Positions 46,145 through 54,319 of a stretch of 64,000 nt of DNA are shown here, piece after piece. Numbering within the stretch: the first letter of the stretch is position 1; the number at the start of each line of letters is the position of its first letter. The notes under the pieces were generated by a model that saw only the letters and a program-made list of their open reading frames with translations, was not told where the DNA came from and did not search any database. The stretch lies in the NCBI GenBank assembly GCA_016868195.1, contig VGHQ01000003.1, positions 62,001 through 126,000 on the forward strand, given 5' to 3'. Source of the stretch: Betaproteobacteria bacterium (GTDB taxonomy: Bacteria; Pseudomonadota; Gammaproteobacteria; Burkholderiales; Methylophilaceae). Both the position numbers and the translations under genes were made by a program.

Positions 46145-47068
46145 ATGTCAAACGATTCAATTATTATTCATGGTCATCTTTTAAAAGAAGCGCGCGAAGA
46201 TCTAAATCTTTCGATAGATGATGTTGCATATCGTTTAACTTTAAGTAACAAACATATCATCTCTATGGAAGAAAATAAGAAAGATGGCTTTGTATCTTTT
46301 CAAATCAAACTCATATCGATAAGAAAATATGCAGCTTTTCTTGAATTAGATATTGATACCATTATTGAAAATACAAAAAATAAAACTAAATCTTTAAATC
46401 TCCCAGAGCCTGAATTAGAAAATAAGATAAATGAAACGGATGAACTACCTAAGAAAAAAATACTATTTTTAACAAAAATAAAATCATTTTTTGTATGGGC
46501 AAAAACATATATCAAAGTACCTCATATTTTTTATTTTATTATCTTTCTTTTTGTATCTAACTTTGTAATTGGTGTTTACCAAAAATATGCTGTTGCTCAT
46601 AAAAATTTTGAAGGTAAGGAAGTTGAATTACTCAATTTTGATTCTCTTCCTAATGATATAGCAACTTATGAGATTAAACCTTTAGAAGAGAAGCAACTAT
46701 CGAGGAAGGCGGTACCTATTGAAGTCAAAAACCTAGAAGAAAATAATAAGGATCTTGATATTAAAATGTGTGGTCAAGCTATTTCAAAACCAATTACACA
46801 AGTTTCTTCTCCTACGGATCCTCTTAAGCCTAGCGACTACTTCCATATTATCTCTAAAGGTCAACAAACGATTTGTATATTAGATGCTGAAGGTACAGAA
46901 AATAAGTATTCACTTACCGAAGGTCAAAAATTAACCTATCGAGGCGGAAAAGCCCCTTTTAAACTCTTGATAGATCCTGCGATAAGTGAAATATTTTATG
47001 AGGGTTGGTTGGTAAAGCTTAAGGCTGAACAAAGCTACATTCAACTTAATCCAAAAACTTATAATTAA
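46145..47068 (+). CDS. rodZ: RodZ-like cytoskeletal protein (HTH, membrane span, DUF4115)
   Basis: The 307-residue protein has an N-terminal helix-turn-helix (about 8-75: HLLKEAREDLNLSIDDVAYRL), a charged linker, one membrane helix at about 128-145 and a periplasmic C-terminal DUF4115-like beta domain (ICILDAEGTENKYSLTEGQKL ... YIQLNP). RodZ links MreB filaments to the wall-elongation machinery. The domain order matches, but the sequence is divergent and it is not beside ispG or hisS as in many proteobacteria. The ATG at 46145 is chosen over a TTG one codon earlier. Confidence 0.7.
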   Translation: MSNDSIIIHGHLLKEAREDLNLSIDDVAYRLTLSNKHIISMEENKKDGFVSFQIKLISIRKYAAFLELDIDTIIENTKNKTKSLNLPEPELENKINETDELPKKKILFLTKIKSFFVWAKTYIKVPHIFYFIIFLFVSNFVIGVYQKYAVAHKNFEGKEVELLNFDSLPNDIATYEIKPLEEKQLSRKAVPIEVKNLEENNKDLDIKMCGQAISKPITQVSSPTDPLKPSDYFHIISKGQQTICILDAEGTENKYSLTEGQKLTYRGGKAPFKLLIDPAISEIFYEGWLVKLKAEQSYIQLNPKTYN

Positions 47069-47081
47069 AATTTAAATAAAT

Positions 47082-47684
47082 TCATTTAAATTTTCTAACA
47101 GCGCCTGTCACGACACCCCATATTTGAAATTGCACACCATCTAAAACTTCGATAGGACTGAACGCTTCGTTTGCTGGTAGCAAGCGTGGGGAGCCATTTT
47201 TATTTTTAGCTAAGGTCTTCACTGTAAATTCACCGTCTAATGAAGCTAATACAATGTCGCCAATAGAGGCCTCTTGAGATCGATCCACAATCACAACATC
47301 ATTATCATGAATACCAGCGTTATCCATTGAATTTCCTTTAATGCGCACAAAAAACGTTGTATCAGCTTCACGAATAAGATAATCATTAAGATCCATTCTT
47401 TTCTCGACATGATCATCGGCTTGAGAAGGAAATCCTGCAGGCACCTTGTGTTCAAATAAAGGAATCTTAGTTTTTTTTATTGCCTCGCTTACCAAATTAA
47501 TAGATACCACATTAGAAATTTCTTGAATCTTCCTTTTAGCATAAGCCTCAAGAATGTTTGATATCACAGCAGTTTGACTTTCTGGCACTCTCACTAGCGT
47601 TGTCTTTTCGCCAAATTTTCCAGTGCCTAATTTACGTCCAGCACCTGGTCTTTTACCACCTCGAATAGGGACAATTTTTTTCAT
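47082..47684 (-). CDS. umuD: UmuD-like autoproteolytic subunit with basic N-terminal extension
   Basis: The 200-residue S24-family protein has the catalytic Ser in IKGNSMDNAGI (S119), Lys in GEFTVKTL (K156) and a probable self-cleavage Ala-Gly at 83-84 (KVPAGFPS). After RecA-stimulated cleavage UmuD activates UmuC. Unlike the 139-residue E. coli UmuD it has ~65 extra N-terminal residues beginning IRGGKRPGAGRKLGTGKFG, a basic, hook-like segment that may touch DNA. UmuC is at 14630-15886, not adjacent. LexA itself is not excluded, but no winged-helix domain is seen. No clear SOS box was found upstream. Confidence 0.85.
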   Translation of the reverse strand: MKKIVPIRGGKRPGAGRKLGTGKFGEKTTLVRVPESQTAVISNILEAYAKRKIQEISNVVSINLVSEAIKKTKIPLFEHKVPAGFPSQADDHVEKRMDLNDYLIREADTTFFVRIKGNSMDNAGIHDNDVVIVDRSQEASIGDIVLASLDGEFTVKTLAKNKNGSPRLLPANEAFSPIEVLDGVQFQIWGVVTGAVRKFK

Positions 47685-47786
47685 TTGAATATTGTAACAA
47701 GAATCAAATGAAAAGATACCTTTATTTTAAATTTGACGAATATCGACAGAACCCTTATCCAATGTGAAAAAAATTGCATATGACTG

Positions 47787-47815
47787 TTGACAAGGCTTAA
47801 AAATCAATGCAAAGT
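47787..47815 (+). promoter_or_regulatory. Candidate promoter for HU
   Basis: A perfect -35 TTGACA at 47787-47792; 17 bp downstream the -10 position reads CAAAGT, a weak match. The transcript would have a ~65-nt leader. The rest of the 200-bp spacer 47685-47884 shows no gene; a good TTTGGAGGAA ribosome site precedes the HU ATG. Confidence 0.35.
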
Positions 47816-47884
47816 ACGGCTAGACCTTCTATGACGCGGTCATTTCAATGGTCTTACATATCTTAATTTACATTTGGAGGAATT

Positions 47885-48157
47885 ATGAATAAAGGCGAAC
47901 TAATCGAAGCAGTTGCAAAAGCAGCAGGTTCAACAAAAGCAGACGCTGGTCGTGCGATTGATGCAACACTTGCAGCTATCACTAAAGCTCTTAGAAAAGG
48001 TGATGTTGTCACACTTATCGGCTTTGGTACTTTTAAAGTTTCAAAACGCGCTGCACGAGTTGGTCGTAACCCACAAACTGGTAAAGAACTTAAAATACCA
48101 GCACGTAAGGCTCCAACATTCAAAGCAGGTGCTGCTCTTAAATCAGCAGTTAACTAA
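47885..48157 (+). CDS. hupB: DNA-binding protein HU
   Basis: Nucleoid protein that bends DNA. The 90-residue protein has the full HU/IHF fold: [20 protein letters not shown], the central [21 protein letters not shown] with the DNA-arm prolines, and [17 protein letters not shown]. Sequence details (TFK, KAGAALK) favour HU over IHF. Alanine- and lysine-rich. A strong terminator follows 23 bp after the stop, so it is a single-gene unit. Confidence 0.97.
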   Translation: MNKGELIEAVAKAAGSTKADAGRAIDATLAAITKALRKGDVVTLIGFGTFKVSKRAARVGRNPQTGKELKIPARKAPTFKAGAALKSAVN

Positions 48158-48180
48158 GCTTAGAATTAGTTATTCATACA

Positions 48181-48216
48181 AAAGCGCTTGGGGGTTGAAC
48201 CCTAAGCGCTTTTTTT
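48181..48216 (+). terminator. Rho-independent terminator after HU
   Basis: AAAGCGCTTGGG pairs with CCCTAAGCGCTTT (one G-U wobble), loop about GGTTGAA, followed by a T-run. Very stable; ends the HU transcript. Confidence 0.92.
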
Positions 48217-48236
48217 ATGTTTTAAAATAAAGCACT

Positions 48237-49379
48237 GTGCCCTACTACATAAAAGAAAATAAGATTGAATTACTTAAAAATGGCAAAGATTATTTTGCCT
48301 CTGTGATTCATTCCATTAGACAAGCTCGGCACAATATTTTTGTAGAAGCTTATATTTTCAGTCATGATATGACGGGTATAAAAATTTTAGCTGCACTTAA
48401 AGAAGTGGCTAAAAGAAATGTTGAAGTTTATTTATTACTTGATGGATTTGGAAGTCGCGATCTTTCTCAAAAGGTAATAGATGAAATCAAGGCGTCTCAA
48501 ATTCATTTTCTTTTTTACCACCCTAAAATCTCACCTTATCAAATGAAGCGCATTTCGTTGAGACGACTTCACAGAAAAATGTTTTTGATTGATCATAAGA
48601 TCGCTTACGTCGGCGGTATTAATATTATTGATGATATGAATGTTCCCAATGGTAAAGCACCGCGTATCGACTATGCTGCTAAATTACAAGGGCCTGCTGT
48701 TTACTTTATCAGTCAAAGCATGGTTAAGCTTTGGAAAAGAGTCTCATGGTCCCATTTAGAAAAATCTTACGTCCCAAAACATATACATAAAAATATAGTG
48801 TCATATCCCAATGGCACAAGGCTTAATTTTATGGAGCGCGATAATTTTCGGCATAGACAAGATATTGAAAAAGCATACTTACATGCCATTCAAAATGCTA
48901 AAAATGAAATACTGATTGCAAATGCCTATTTTATTCCAGGGAAAAAATTTGAAAGGGCTTTAATTGAAGCTGCTAGAAGAGGTGTGTCAGTGACTCTTCT
49001 TCTAAAGGGCGAGATGGATTATTTTTTATCTAATGCCTCGCGCGCTTTTTATGGAAAATTTTTAAAAGAAGGCATCTCCATTTTTGAATACACAAGAAGT
49101 TTTATGCACAGTAAAGTAGCTGTGATTGACGAAACTTGGTCAACTGTAGGCTCATCAAACATTGATCCTTTTAGCCTTCTTTTGGCTCGAGAAGCTAATA
49201 TTGTGGTCTTTGGTAAATCTTTTGCATCTCAGCTTAAAAGAAACATCAAAGAAGATATTCGATTTGGCGGTACTGAGATTCTTTTAAAGAATTGGGACAA
49301 AGCACATTTACTCAAAAGATTTAAAGCGCGTATGGCTTATTTATTCATTCGATTGAGCTTAGGTGTTGCAAATATTTAA
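48237..49379 (+). CDS. clsB: Cardiolipin synthase-type phospholipase D, ClsB-like
   Basis: The 380-residue protein has two PLD catalytic motifs: LHRKMFLIDHKIAYVGG near 115-131 and MHSKVAVIDETWSTVGSSN near 290-308 (HKD pattern in each). There are no N-terminal membrane helices, as in the ClsB rather than the ClsA type. It should join phosphatidylglycerol with another phospholipid at the membrane. The start is GTG 20 bp after the HU terminator T-run; no better start exists. The stop shares a 4-bp TTAA with the convergent pentapeptide gene. Confidence 0.88.
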   Translation: MPYYIKENKIELLKNGKDYFASVIHSIRQARHNIFVEAYIFSHDMTGIKILAALKEVAKRNVEVYLLLDGFGSRDLSQKVIDEIKASQIHFLFYHPKISPYQMKRISLRRLHRKMFLIDHKIAYVGGINIIDDMNVPNGKAPRIDYAAKLQGPAVYFISQSMVKLWKRVSWSHLEKSYVPKHIHKNIVSYPNGTRLNFMERDNFRHRQDIEKAYLHAIQNAKNEILIANAYFIPGKKFERALIEAARRGVSVTLLLKGEMDYFLSNASRAFYGKFLKEGISIFEYTRSFMHSKVAVIDETWSTVGSSNIDPFSLLLAREANIVVFGKSFASQLKRNIKEDIRFGGTEILLKNWDKAHLLKRFKARMAYLFIRLSLGVANI

Positions 49380-50323
49380 GGCATGCCACAATCACGGCAT
49401 TTACCTTTCACTGTTGAAAAACCTTTCACTGTTGAAAGGCCTTTGACACCAGTAAAGATCGCACCATCGACATTCGCATCGGTTAAATTTGCATTCGTCA
49501 AATCAGCGCCTGTTAAATCGGCTTGGATTAAATCAGCGCGATACATATTCGTATTTCTTAAATTAGACTCTCTTAAATCGCCAAATGTAAAACTCGCAAT
49601 ATTTAAGTCAGCCCCCTCAAAATTCGCTTTGTAAAATTTACCGCCGACTGAATCAAATTTCATTTGGCCCATAGGTTGATTGCCAACATCCAAACCAAAT
49701 TGGCCATATTTAATTGTAGCTCCTGACATATTGACTGCGCCTAATGTGCCTATCACGCGAGCACGGGTTAAATTAGCGCCTTTAAAATTAGTTTCACCAA
49801 AAATGGCTTGAAAGATTATGGCCTCCGTTAAATTAGCCCCTGAAAAATTAGCTTTTTCAAGGCGCGCTAAATTCAAATAAGCTCTTTGCATATTGCTATT
49901 GGATAAATTAGCACCGATGAGATTCGCACCAAAGACACTTGTATTGACCATTTTACAATGGCTTAAATCTAAACCATTCAAATCTAAATAACCCAAGTCT
50001 TTGTTTGAGAAATCACAATCAGGGCTTTTGATCTCTTTTAATAAGTCTTCTAGTGATATTTTCTGACGGTCAACTTCTTTATTTTTTTCGTAGAATACAG
50101 CAGCTTTTTTGATAAACTCATCAGGTGTTTTTAAGAAGATTTCTTTGCTGACTTCGCTACCAAAACAATATTCTTTGCCTTTGTATATTGAATTCACCGA
50201 ACAGTCTGTTTTAAGAAAATGACCTTCAGATAAGCTCACAAGACAATAGTTACCAAATTCACCGGCATAGGCAAGATGGGCTATAAAAAGTAAAAATAAA
50301 ATCCAATATCTTTTTAATAGCAT
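49376..50323 (-). CDS. Exported pentapeptide-repeat protein
   Basis: From the ATG at 50321-50323 it is 315 residues with a signal peptide (MLLKRYWILFLLFIAHLAYA). The open frame continues to 50449 but the extra 42 residues are not protein-like and overlap the divergent gene. A unique N-terminal part (about 21-110) precedes ~30 pentapeptide repeats of the A(D/N)L-x-x type, expected to fold as a right-handed beta-helix. The tail ends KGLSTVKGFSTVKGKCRDCGMP, with a CxxC pair. The location is periplasmic or outer membrane by inference; the function is unknown. Confidence 0.8.
   Translation of the reverse strand: MLLKRYWILFLLFIAHLAYAGEFGNYCLVSLSEGHFLKTDCSVNSIYKGKEYCFGSEVSKEIFLKTPDEFIKKAAVFYEKNKEVDRQKISLEDLLKEIKSPDCDFSNKDLGYLDLNGLDLSHCKMVNTSVFGANLIGANLSNSNMQRAYLNLARLEKANFSGANLTEAIIFQAIFGETNFKGANLTRARVIGTLGAVNMSGATIKYGQFGLDVGNQPMGQMKFDSVGGKFYKANFEGADLNIASFTFGDLRESNLRNTNMYRADLIQADLTGADLTNANLTDANVDGAIFTGVKGLSTVKGFSTVKGKCRDCGMP
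49403..49438. repeat. 18-bp tandem duplication
   Basis: Two adjacent 18-bp units (ACCTTTCACTGTTGAAAA and the same with a final G) inside the 3' end of the pentapeptide gene. The protein therefore repeats the six residues STVKGF/STVKGK. This points to a recent slippage event. Confidence 0.85.
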
Positions 50324-50381
50324 GTCAATACATCCTAAAGATTTTGTTTTATTATAAACCTTTATTGTTTCATATTTTTTT

Positions 50382-51077
50382 ATGTCTCCAATTAAATATA
50401 CGGTTCTCATCACTGGTGCAAATAGGGGTTTAGGCCTTGAATTTGTCAAACAATACGCTTTAGATGGTTATCAAGTCATTGCATGTACTAGAAAGATAAA
50501 TAAAAAAGATGAGCTTCATCAGCTTCAAGAAAACTTTAAAGCTATTTCAATTCACAAACTTAATGTAGCCAATTTTTCATCCATTGATCTATTTGCAAAA
50601 TCATTCAAAAAATCCATCGATATCCTTATTAATAATGCAGGCATTTATCCAGACAGCTCAATCGATCATATTGATTATAAAATCTGGCTTGAAGCTTTTA
50701 AAATTAATACGCTTGCTGCATTTAAAATGACAAAAGCATTACTACCTCATCTTAAAAAAGGTCAATTAAAAAAAATTGCATCCCTCACAAGCAAGATGGG
50801 AAGTATTGATGATAATTCAGGTGGCGGGGAATATCTTTATCGATCAAGTAAAACAGCTTTGAATATGGTTATGAAAAGCTTATCTATTGATTTAAAGCCA
50901 TATGATTTGTCAGTCATTACGCTTCATCCTGGATGGGTCAGAACAGATATGGGAGGTCCTAATGGACTGATTGATGCAGATGAAAGTGTTACTGGTATGA
51001 AACGTCAAATTGATAAACTTTCCATAAAAACTTCGGGTCAATTTATTGCTTATGATGGCAAAAAAATTCCTTGGTAA
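50382..51077 (+). CDS. Short-chain dehydrogenase/reductase
   Basis: The 231-residue protein has the cofactor loop TGANRGLGLEF (glycine-rich motif), the structural NNAG motif (LINNAGIYPDS) and the active-site YRSSK with upstream Ser residues (SLTSKMGS). The start is divergent from the pentapeptide gene with a 58-bp gap. It resembles the C-factor/carbonyl reductase-like group, but the substrate cannot be told. Its stop overlaps the likely TTG start of the AlkA-like gene. Confidence 0.87.
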   Translation: MSPIKYTVLITGANRGLGLEFVKQYALDGYQVIACTRKINKKDELHQLQENFKAISIHKLNVANFSSIDLFAKSFKKSIDILINNAGIYPDSSIDHIDYKIWLEAFKINTLAAFKMTKALLPHLKKGQLKKIASLTSKMGSIDDNSGGGEYLYRSSKTALNMVMKSLSIDLKPYDLSVITLHPGWVRTDMGGPNGLIDADESVTGMKRQIDKLSIKTSGQFIAYDGKKIPW

Positions 51078-51697
51078 CCAAAACGCTTTCACATTATCAG
51101 CTTAAAGCTTCTGTCTCATTTTTATCTAGACTTGATAAAGATTGGGAAGGCTTAATAAAAAAAGTAGGCGCTTGTCATTTAAAACTATCCTCTGAGCTAT
51201 CTCCTTACGAGTCACTATTAAAAACAATTGCGTATCAGCAATTAAATATTAAAGCGGCTGAAAACATATTTCAAAGATTCTTAGCTCAATTTAATGGTCG
51301 TTTTCCTAAGGCACACGAGCTTCTTGAAGTAGACTCATCACTTATTCGTGAAAGTGGTTTTTCTCAAACAAAAACAGAAACTTTATACCGGATAGCTGAA
51401 GCTGCTATTAATAAAATTATTCCAGAGGAAAATGAAATTATTCATTTAAGTGATAATGAAATTATTAAAAGACTAAGTTCAATAAAAGGTGTAGGTATTT
51501 GGACAGCACAGATGATACTTATATTTAATCTTGGTAGATTAGATGTTCTTCCTACGCATGATCTTGGTGTTCAAAAAGGGTATCAAGCTTTAAAAAAATT
51601 AGGCACTTTACCAAAGCCTAGAGAGCTATTGTTGATCGGTGAAATATGGAAACCTTATCGGACCATTGCGACTTGGTATCTATGGCGTTCAAATTAA
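51071..51697 (+). CDS. alkA: DNA-3-methyladenine glycosylase II-like (HhH-GPD)
   Basis: Base-excision enzyme removing alkylated purines. The 208-residue protein has the helix-hairpin-helix LSSIKGVGIWTAQMILIF and the catalytic Asp in VLPTHDLGVQKGYQ. The N-terminal beta domain of E. coli AlkA is missing, so it is the short form common in bacteria. The start is taken as TTG at 51071, overlapping the SDR stop. A bidirectional terminator follows. Confidence 0.88.
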   Translation: MVTKTLSHYQLKASVSFLSRLDKDWEGLIKKVGACHLKLSSELSPYESLLKTIAYQQLNIKAAENIFQRFLAQFNGRFPKAHELLEVDSSLIRESGFSQTKTETLYRIAEAAINKIIPEENEIIHLSDNEIIKRLSSIKGVGIWTAQMILIFNLGRLDVLPTHDLGVQKGYQALKKLGTLPKPRELLLIGEIWKPYRTIATWYLWRSN

Positions 51698-51814
51698 TGT
51701 TAAATTCAAGTATTAAGTGAAATTCACATATATTATTTATCTATTCTGAAATTAGGGTCTTATTAATAATTAGCACTATTTAATTAGCCATATATAGAAT
51801 TTGAATGCCTCATA

Positions 51815-51846
51815 AAAAAACCACTTAAAATATTAATTGGTTTTTT
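51815..51846. terminator. Bidirectional terminator between alkA and the PepSY-like gene
   Basis: AAAAAACCA and TGGTTTTTT arms around a 14-base A/T-rich loop, lying between convergent genes. A-run on one side and T-run on the other allow function on both strands. The rest of 51698-51862 has no gene. Confidence 0.65.
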
Positions 51847-51862
51847 AAAATTCAAAAAAATT

Positions 51863-52180
51863 TTAATCTCGGTCTAGATTATCTTCTATTACTTGACCAG
51901 TTTCGGCATCACATTCAATCTCCCAATATTTGCCATCAGATCCTTGAATGTCAATATCAAATATAGGCTTACCATCTTCTTTTTCCATTTCAATCTCAAC
52001 AATAGCACCCGGATGTTTATTTAAAGCAGTTTTCATACATCCTGTCATCATTTGGTTATGTTTTTCTATATCACTTATAATTGGTCTGTCATCATGTTTG
52101 TAGGTTTTACCAAAAAATAAAACTGCGCCTACCAATACCGCAACAAGAATGGCTGCTGCTATAGCTAAATACTTTTTCAA
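51863..52180 (-). CDS. Small membrane-anchored PepSY-like protein
   Basis: A 105-residue protein with an N-terminal hydrophobic anchor (about 4-24) and a small periplasmic domain. KHPGAIVEIEMEKEDGKPIFDIDIQGSDGKYWEIECDAETGQVI-type wording shows the PepSY pattern (paired beta strands ending in D-x-x-TG-x-V-I); only short parts are quoted here: FDIDIQGSDGK and CDAETGQVIED. Such domains often act as protease inhibitors or in envelope sensing. It is upstream-coupled to nothing obvious; the SoxYZ-like gene lies 92 bp upstream on the same strand. Confidence 0.7.
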   Translation of the reverse strand: MKKYLAIAAAILVAVLVGAVLFFGKTYKHDDRPIISDIEKHNQMMTGCMKTALNKHPGAIVEIEMEKEDGKPIFDIDIQGSDGKYWEIECDAETGQVIEDNLDRD

Positions 52181-52272
52181 AATTTTCTCCTTCGTAAAAT
52201 ATTTAGTAACAAATCAAAGACTAAATTAAAATTCAACAAGCCTTAAATTAAAGGGCTTTGACTTGCATTAAA

Positions 52273-53034
52273 TCATTTGCCAATATATTGCTTACCTTGA
52301 GTATCTACTGCTAAAACTTGAAGATTACCCTTAATATTAGGGGCGTCAAAAACAAAGAAAGGATTCTCAGCGGTACTTCCTCCACCAAACTCAGCACTCC
52401 AAATTTCTTTTTCCTGGTCCTTGACTACAACACTTGATAAATACCACTCAGGCAAAATGAAAAGTCCTGTGTAATTACTCAAATTGGCCTGAAAACCATT
52501 ATGCTGCGGATGTTTAATGAACACAGAGGCTCTTGTATCAGTATTTAATACTTTCATAGTGCCTATTTCTTTTAAAACAGAGTCAGCATCATAAGTAACC
52601 CCTGCTGAACAACCACCTGCAGAGCGAATCGCTACTTGATTATAAAAAAACTTGCCTTCTTCATCTTCTGCTATAACATCTACATAACTATCTTGTTCCA
52701 TACGAATATGTGTTTTAAATGTAAATGGAGCTACCTTAGGATACATAGTCAATGCAAGAGATCCAATACCAGGTAATTGATGTGGATTACCCTCTACAAC
52801 TACTGAAATATTTTTATATTTTTTATTGGCTGTAAATTTAAATGGGACTTGTGTACCATCAAGCGCTCTTTTCGCTACATCAAATGTAATGTCATCTGTT
52901 TTAGTTAAGACTTTACCTTTAAAGTACTTATCGACCACCCCATCTAAAAGATTCGGCGTTTCAGCAGAAACTCCCAAAGCAAAAAAACTAGACACTAAAA
53001 AAATTGAAACCAATAGAATTATTTTTTTCATCAT
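52273..53034 (-). CDS. Quinoprotein dehydrogenase-associated SoxYZ-like carrier
   Basis: The 253-residue exported protein has a signal peptide (about 1-24, ending VSA), a SoxY-like N-terminal half ending in SAGGCSAG (C142), and a SoxZ-like C-terminal half (VFIKHPQHNGFQ ... FFVFDAPNIKG). Fused SoxYZ relatives of this kind are known to co-occur with PQQ alcohol dehydrogenases. In sulfur oxidisers the SoxY Cys in a terminal GGCGG carries the substrate; here the Cys is internal and followed by Ser-Ala-Gly. No sox enzymes are present, so a role in methanol dehydrogenase maturation is plausible but unproven. Confidence 0.85.
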   Translation of the reverse strand: MMKKIILLVSIFLVSSFFALGVSAETPNLLDGVVDKYFKGKVLTKTDDITFDVAKRALDGTQVPFKFTANKKYKNISVVVEGNPHQLPGIGSLALTMYPKVAPFTFKTHIRMEQDSYVDVIAEDEEGKFFYNQVAIRSAGGCSAGVTYDADSVLKEIGTMKVLNTDTRASVFIKHPQHNGFQANLSNYTGLFILPEWYLSSVVVKDQEKEIWSAEFGGGSTAENPFFVFDAPNIKGNLQVLAVDTQGKQYIGK

Positions 53035-53110
53035 GCTACTCCCTTATTTTTTTAAGACTTTACAGTCTTTATCATGCGCCAGATGGCTTAAAAATACAAG
53101 GAAACTAGTC

Positions 53111-54313
53111 TTATTTTGATCGGTATTCAGGTTTAATTAATTTAAGATGTATATCGCTAATGACCTTCTCTTTAAAGCCTCCTTCACAATAGGATAAGTA
53201 AAAATGCCACATGCGAATAAAAGCATCATCAAATCCTAGGGCTTTAACCTGCTTGAGGTTTCTAAAGAAACCTTCTCTCCACAATGCAAGCGTTTTTGCA
53301 TAATGTTCGCCAATATCCTGAATGCTGAAGATTTTTAAATCAGATGATTTGGAAATACTATTTTGTAATGCTGTAATGGAAGGAATACAGCTACCAGGAA
53401 ATATATATCGCTGAATAAAATCAACTGAGCGCTTCGATTTCTCGTAACGTTGATCTGCAATGGTAATAGTTTGAATAAATGCGAGCCCATGTGGCTTTAA
53501 TAATTGGCTACAGACATTAAAATAGATATCGTAATACTGATAGCCTACAGCTTCTAACATTTCAATAGATACAAATTTGTCATATTGTCCTTTTAAATGC
53601 CGATAATCTGAAAATAAGACCGTAATCTTATGTGACAATTTTAAATCCTTAATTTTCTGTTTTACGAACTTATATTGTTCTTTTGAAATAGTCGTTGTGG
53701 TGACCTTACATCCAAAATTTTGCGCAGCGTAAATTGCAAACCCTCCCCAGCCAGAACCAATTTCAATGATATGGTCTTGAGAAGTAAGTTCTAATCCTTG
53801 GCAAATAGTCTCTAATTTATGGATAGATCCCTTATAGAGTGAATCATGAGGGCTTCTAAAAACTGCAGATGAATACATCATGGTTGAATCTAAAAATAAT
53901 GAAAAAAAGTCATTCCCCAAATCGTAATGCTTGGAAATATTGACCTGACTTCCTTTGACTGAATTTTGGTTTAGATAATGGAGAAATTTGAGGAGTGGCT
54001 TTAAAAAAAGATTAAATACGCCTTCTAATCGATCCATCATATTTTGATTGATGGCCATGATACGAATTAGCTTTGTTAAATCGCTGACAGTCCAAAACTT
54101 TTGCATGAATGCTTCACTTACACCAATCGAACCACCAAAAGCCAAGGCTCCATAAAATCTTGGATCATGAATTGTTAATGTAATATTTAATTTTCCTTTT
54201 TTTCCAAATGAAAATTTTTCAGGTCCTTCTATAATAGCAATATGACCTATTTTAATTTTTCTTAATTGATTAAAAATAAGTGCTCTAGCAAGTCGGTGTA
54301 AAATATTTTTCAT
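53111..54313 (-). CDS. cfa: Cyclopropane-fatty-acyl-phospholipid synthase family methyltransferase (copy 2)
   Basis: SAM-dependent enzyme acting on unsaturated acyl chains of membrane lipids. The 400-residue protein has the family's N-terminal domain (GKLNITLTIHDPRFYGALAFGG) and the methyltransferase domain with SKHYDLGNDFFSLFLD, the SAM loop IIEIGSGWGGFAIYAAQ, VSIEMLEAVG and RYIFPGS, all typical of CFA synthase. The product may be a cyclopropane or another methylated chain. Last gene of the eight-gene lipid operon, 6 bp after the DUF1365 gene. Confidence 0.9.
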   Translation of the reverse strand: MKNILHRLARALIFNQLRKIKIGHIAIIEGPEKFSFGKKGKLNITLTIHDPRFYGALAFGGSIGVSEAFMQKFWTVSDLTKLIRIMAINQNMMDRLEGVFNLFLKPLLKFLHYLNQNSVKGSQVNISKHYDLGNDFFSLFLDSTMMYSSAVFRSPHDSLYKGSIHKLETICQGLELTSQDHIIEIGSGWGGFAIYAAQNFGCKVTTTTISKEQYKFVKQKIKDLKLSHKITVLFSDYRHLKGQYDKFVSIEMLEAVGYQYYDIYFNVCSQLLKPHGLAFIQTITIADQRYEKSKRSVDFIQRYIFPGSCIPSITALQNSISKSSDLKIFSIQDIGEHYAKTLALWREGFFRNLKQVKALGFDDAFIRMWHFYLSYCEGGFKEKVISDIHLKLIKPEYRSK

Positions 54314-54319
54314 AAGATA

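Noticed and set aside
47685-47884. Possible LexA box before umuD
   Set aside because: A CTGT is present but no matching ACAG at the required spacing; the palindrome is not there.
47863-48230. Two open frames over the HU gene (one antisense, one shifted)
   Set aside because: HU is certain and full length; the others are shadows arising from its regular codon use.
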